Below are positions 61,201 through 64,000 of a DNA stretch of 64,000 nucleotides, one piece after another. This DNA comes from Rostratula benghalensis (Eukaryota; Chordata; Aves; Charadriiformes; Rostratulidae). Position numbers and translations under genes: made by a program. The stretch's first letter is position 1. Every line of letters starts with the position of its first letter. The stretch lies in contig VXAI01000118.1 in the NCBI GenBank assembly GCA_013399305.1, positions 583,188 through 647,187 on the forward strand, read 5' to 3'. Below the pieces are notes generated by a model. That model worked only from the letters and a program-made list of their open reading frames with translations. It was not told the DNA's origin and did no database searches.

Positions 61201-63060
61201 TCTCCAATTGCTAGAATCACCTCAATAGCCCTGTCCTTCCTCCAGGTCATTTGTTTCCTGTGAGTCCCAAAAAGAAAAAAGCAAATGGTTGCCCCTTGGC
61301 AGCTCCTGGAAGATTCTTCTTTCTTCTGGCATATGATAAGAGTGTAACAGCTTAAACTGGTTTCTCTTGCACCTGTGGGTACACCATGGGATAAAGCCAT
61401 GCCCTGATACATCTCAAGGAGGGGGATAAAGCTGTGAAAGCTACTTCTTCTTTGTCATGCATAGATCAGCAAGGGATACTGTGTCAATTGTCATTTCTAT
61501 GTATGCCTGCTTCATGTTCTGGTATTAAAGCCCAGGGCCTCAGGCATCTATTGGATTTTGTTTAAATGCTTTATTGGATTTTATGAACCTCATGTACAAC
61601 AGACAGATCATAGGAGACATGTCCCGATGATGTCCACAATAACCAATTAAAATCCCAGCCATGTTTTAACTCCATTTTCAATGAACTATGGAGACACAAC
61701 CTTCTTCTCTATAGGGTGAATGGAGATCTCATTAACTACATTTAATTGAGAGTGGCAGCTAGTGGATTTTATACATTAGGGAGCACTTCTGTAGACATCG
61801 CATCTTTCAAATGCATACACTGAAAAATTATAATGAATCCCATGGTCGATACAGAATCATCTTTCTTGTTTCCAGTCTTGCTTCAGTTCCAAGGTTACTT
61901 GAACAGATGATCTTCAGTTAATAAAATTGACGTTTTTTTCCCACTATAATATTTTTTTACAACCAAACCATATTTTAAATTTTCTATCTCTTTTGGCATC
62001 ATCTTTATCAATTGGTCCAATTAACCTGAAAATGTCTTTTTCCTCCCTTGCTTCTTTTTGAGGATTTCAAAGCTCTTGGGAACTGCAGACAGTACTCCCT
62101 TTAAGTGTACGCTATTGTTTCTATTTTAGCAAAGGAAATTAAGGGAAAACGTGGTTAGGTGTTTCCCACACTCTGTGGCACACAAGAAGGCAGTGGTTTT
62201 TGTTCTGAACTGAGCTCTGAAGCCCCAGAACTCGGAGCATGGTACTAATACGAAACCAATTTTTCTCCACAATTCATTAGACATTCCAGGGAAGGTGTAT
62301 GAGATTCTTCATGCTACTGAGTGAGATAACCCACCAAGAATGTCATTTGAGGTCAATAATCCACAGAATGCAGTGAAGAGGTAGTGAAGAGCAGCCATAT
62401 GGCATGCTTATATGTATAGGCACACACACACCCACATACAGACACAGATATGCTTTCCCACACCCTACTCCGCCTGAGTCACAGTAATTACTCATGTCAC
62501 TTTCTACTGAAAACTCTATGAATGGGAAAATATAGGAGAAAATGGTATATTAGAGACTCTTTAAGATGGTGACAGCCTTTCTTTAATGAACTGTACTAAC
62601 CCAGTTAATGCTATAGGAGTCATGCATTGCTTCGGTCAATTGGTACGTGGAGAATCATATTCATTATTGTAGGTCAGCTTTACCATCCATAAGAAGCGAT
62701 AAACCACAGGGTGATTCCTGTTTGAGCATGATAGCTTTGTAAAAGTTGTTACGTACGTACTTCAGGACTTTCTAAGCTTTATTTTTATGTATGTTCAGAG
62801 CTTTGAAAGCATCTGCTTTCTGACTGAAATGCTTCAGGCTTGGCCTTTGCTTGAAGTTTAGTTGTTTTGGAAAATTGGAATAATTTTTTTCTCTTCTGTT
62901 CATGTATTTTGGGTCAGAAGAAAATGAATGTCTGCTTGAGAGTCTAGCAGTACTAACAAGAGTATCCCACTGGGGACATGCAGGTAGCAAATTCCCCACT
63001 AGCAGGGTAAGGATTGGGAGCAGGAGAGCCAAGTTGCCACTTCTCTCTCTCTTGCTGGTC
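58246..63060. other. Intergenic stretch without recognised coding exons
   Basis: About 4.8 kb without CR1 or coding similarity. It contains the weak non-coding exon candidate at 60297-60505 and a short CA-rich stretch near 62421. In other vertebrates the next gene downstream of CD82 is TSPAN18, with long 5' introns, so part of this may belong to its 5' end. I did not find its coding exons. Confidence 0.5.
60297..60505 (+). other. Candidate non-coding exon (splice-site pair only)
   Basis: A strong acceptor-like sequence (tgcttcctgcttacag) ends at 60296. Two good donors follow: CTG|gtaaga after 60387 and ACAG|gtgagtg after 60505. The enclosed sequence has no recognisable protein, so if real it would be a 5' non-coding exon, possibly of the gene downstream. 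Such splice-site pairs also arise by chance. Confidence 0.2.
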
Positions 63061-63533
63061 ACAGAACCATGGAATGGTTTGGGTTGGAAGGGACCTTAAA
63101 GATCATCGAGTTCCAGCCCCCTGCCCTTCCCCCTGGGAGGGATACCTCTCACTAGACCAGGTTACTCAAAGCTCTGTCCAGCCTGGCCTTGAACACTTCC
63201 AGGGATTGGGCAACCTGTGCCAGAGTCTCACCACCCTCGCAGCAAATAATTTCTTCCTAAGGTCAAACCTAACCTCTCCTCTTTCAGTTTAAAACTGTTC
63301 CCCTCATCCTACGGCTCCACTCCCTGATCAAGAGTCCCTCTCCATCTCTTCTGTAGCCCCTTTAGGGACTGAAAGGGGCTCTAAGTCCCCTTGGAGCCTT
63401 CTCTTCTCTAGGCTGAACTACCCTATCTCTCTCAGCCAGTCCTCACAGCAGAGATGCTCCAGCCATCATCTGATCTTCATGGCCCTCCTCTGGACCTGTT
63501 CCAACAGGTCCATGTCCTTCCTGTGCTTAGGCC
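63061..63533 (-). mobile_element. CR1 LINE 3' part, antisense
   Basis: A well-preserved reverse-complement CR1: gaaccatggaatggtttggg, ttggaagggaccttaaagat, ccagcctggccttgaacac, tctcctctttcagtttaaaa, tctgtagcccctttaggga and tgttccaacaggtccatgtc. It looks among the youngest copies in the window by eye. Confidence 0.93.
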
Positions 63534-64000
63534 ACCTGTGCTGTATTTTCACTGTCTTGACACTTTGAAACAGTGACAGGAGTTGCAGCTTGTGCTTGTG
63601 AAAAGCTGGAGGCAGGGTGTCTCCCTGGCAGGAGAGAGGTTCGAGGCAGCTGCCAGACTTTCATGCCATCAGCTCAGTGGCTAATTGTCAGCATAGCTTT
63701 GACTTTCCCAGTGAGCTTTCCCTGTGTCCTGTGTTCCTCATGTGGTTCCCATTAAGGTCAGGACGGGGGAGGGGAAGCATGTGAATTATTGCAGTACTTA
63801 CTCTCACTTATCATGCCAAAGCTTGCACTGGTCTGTGCTACAGAGGCTGCAGGCAGGGCACAAAGACAGAGTTTTGAGTATTGTTAACTGCACTGATTGA
63901 AAGACAGAAATCTCCCTCTCCCATCCCTTCCCGTGACCCTGACCATCTCCTTTTTCTTACTGCAAGCTGCACAATAAGGAACACAAAGTTGACTCAAAAG
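63534..64000. other. Window end, no recognised feature
   Basis: The last 470 bases show no repeat, exon or RNA gene that I can identify. Confidence 0.6.

Noticed and set aside
31541..64000. Coding exons of TSPAN18, the expected downstream neighbour
   Set aside because: I looked for the tetraspanin N-terminal, CCG and tail motifs in the listed frames downstream of CD82 and found none, so the coding part is presumably beyond the window.
1..64000. tRNA, rRNA, CRISPR, operon or bacterial features
   Set aside because: No tRNA B-box-like sequence in a tRNA context, no rRNA text and no repeat-spacer array. The sequence is vertebrate nuclear DNA.

Overview
The window is vertebrate, almost certainly avian, nuclear DNA. 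It has one multi-exon gene with GT-AG introns, about fifteen CR1 LINE fragments of the kind that dominate bird repeat content, simple repeats and one assembly gap. I see no prokaryotic, CRISPR, tRNA or rRNA signal.

The recognisable gene is CD82 (KAI1), a tetraspanin on the + strand. Its whole coding region lies in eight exons between 7715 and 29349: 7715-7777, 14271-14343, 17733-17857, 19582-19656, 26075-26182, 28198-28389, 28686-28769 and 29272-29349. The spliced reading frame is continuous and encodes 265 residues; human CD82 has 267. All splice sites are canonical and every phase agrees. The first coding exon begins with 19 bases of 5'UTR, so at least one non-coding exon and the promoter lie upstream, probably outside the window. 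The 3'UTR runs about 2 kb to one of two AATAAA signals, at 31390 or 31512.

Layout: 1-7695 is 5' intron with two CR1 pieces. 7696-31540 is the CD82 coding exons, introns and 3'UTR, with CR1 copies mostly in the sense orientation. From 31540 to the end no coding exon is recognisable. That part holds CR1 copies mostly on the minus strand, a 96-base gap beside a poly-G run, a CA microsatellite, an unidentified AATAAA-ending segment and one weak candidate for a non-coding exon near 60.3 kb. In other vertebrates the next gene on this side is the tetraspanin TSPAN18 (from memory). I looked for its coding motifs and did not find them, so only its 5' flank or 5' non-coding exons could lie here.

I found no new biological system. 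The points worth a second look are the changed glycosylation sites and lost tail cysteine in this CD82, the in-frame exons that could be skipped, CR1 copies around the 75-base exon, a perfect intronic palindrome, and inverted CR1 pairs. Repeat boundaries are estimated by eye and may be off by tens of bases.
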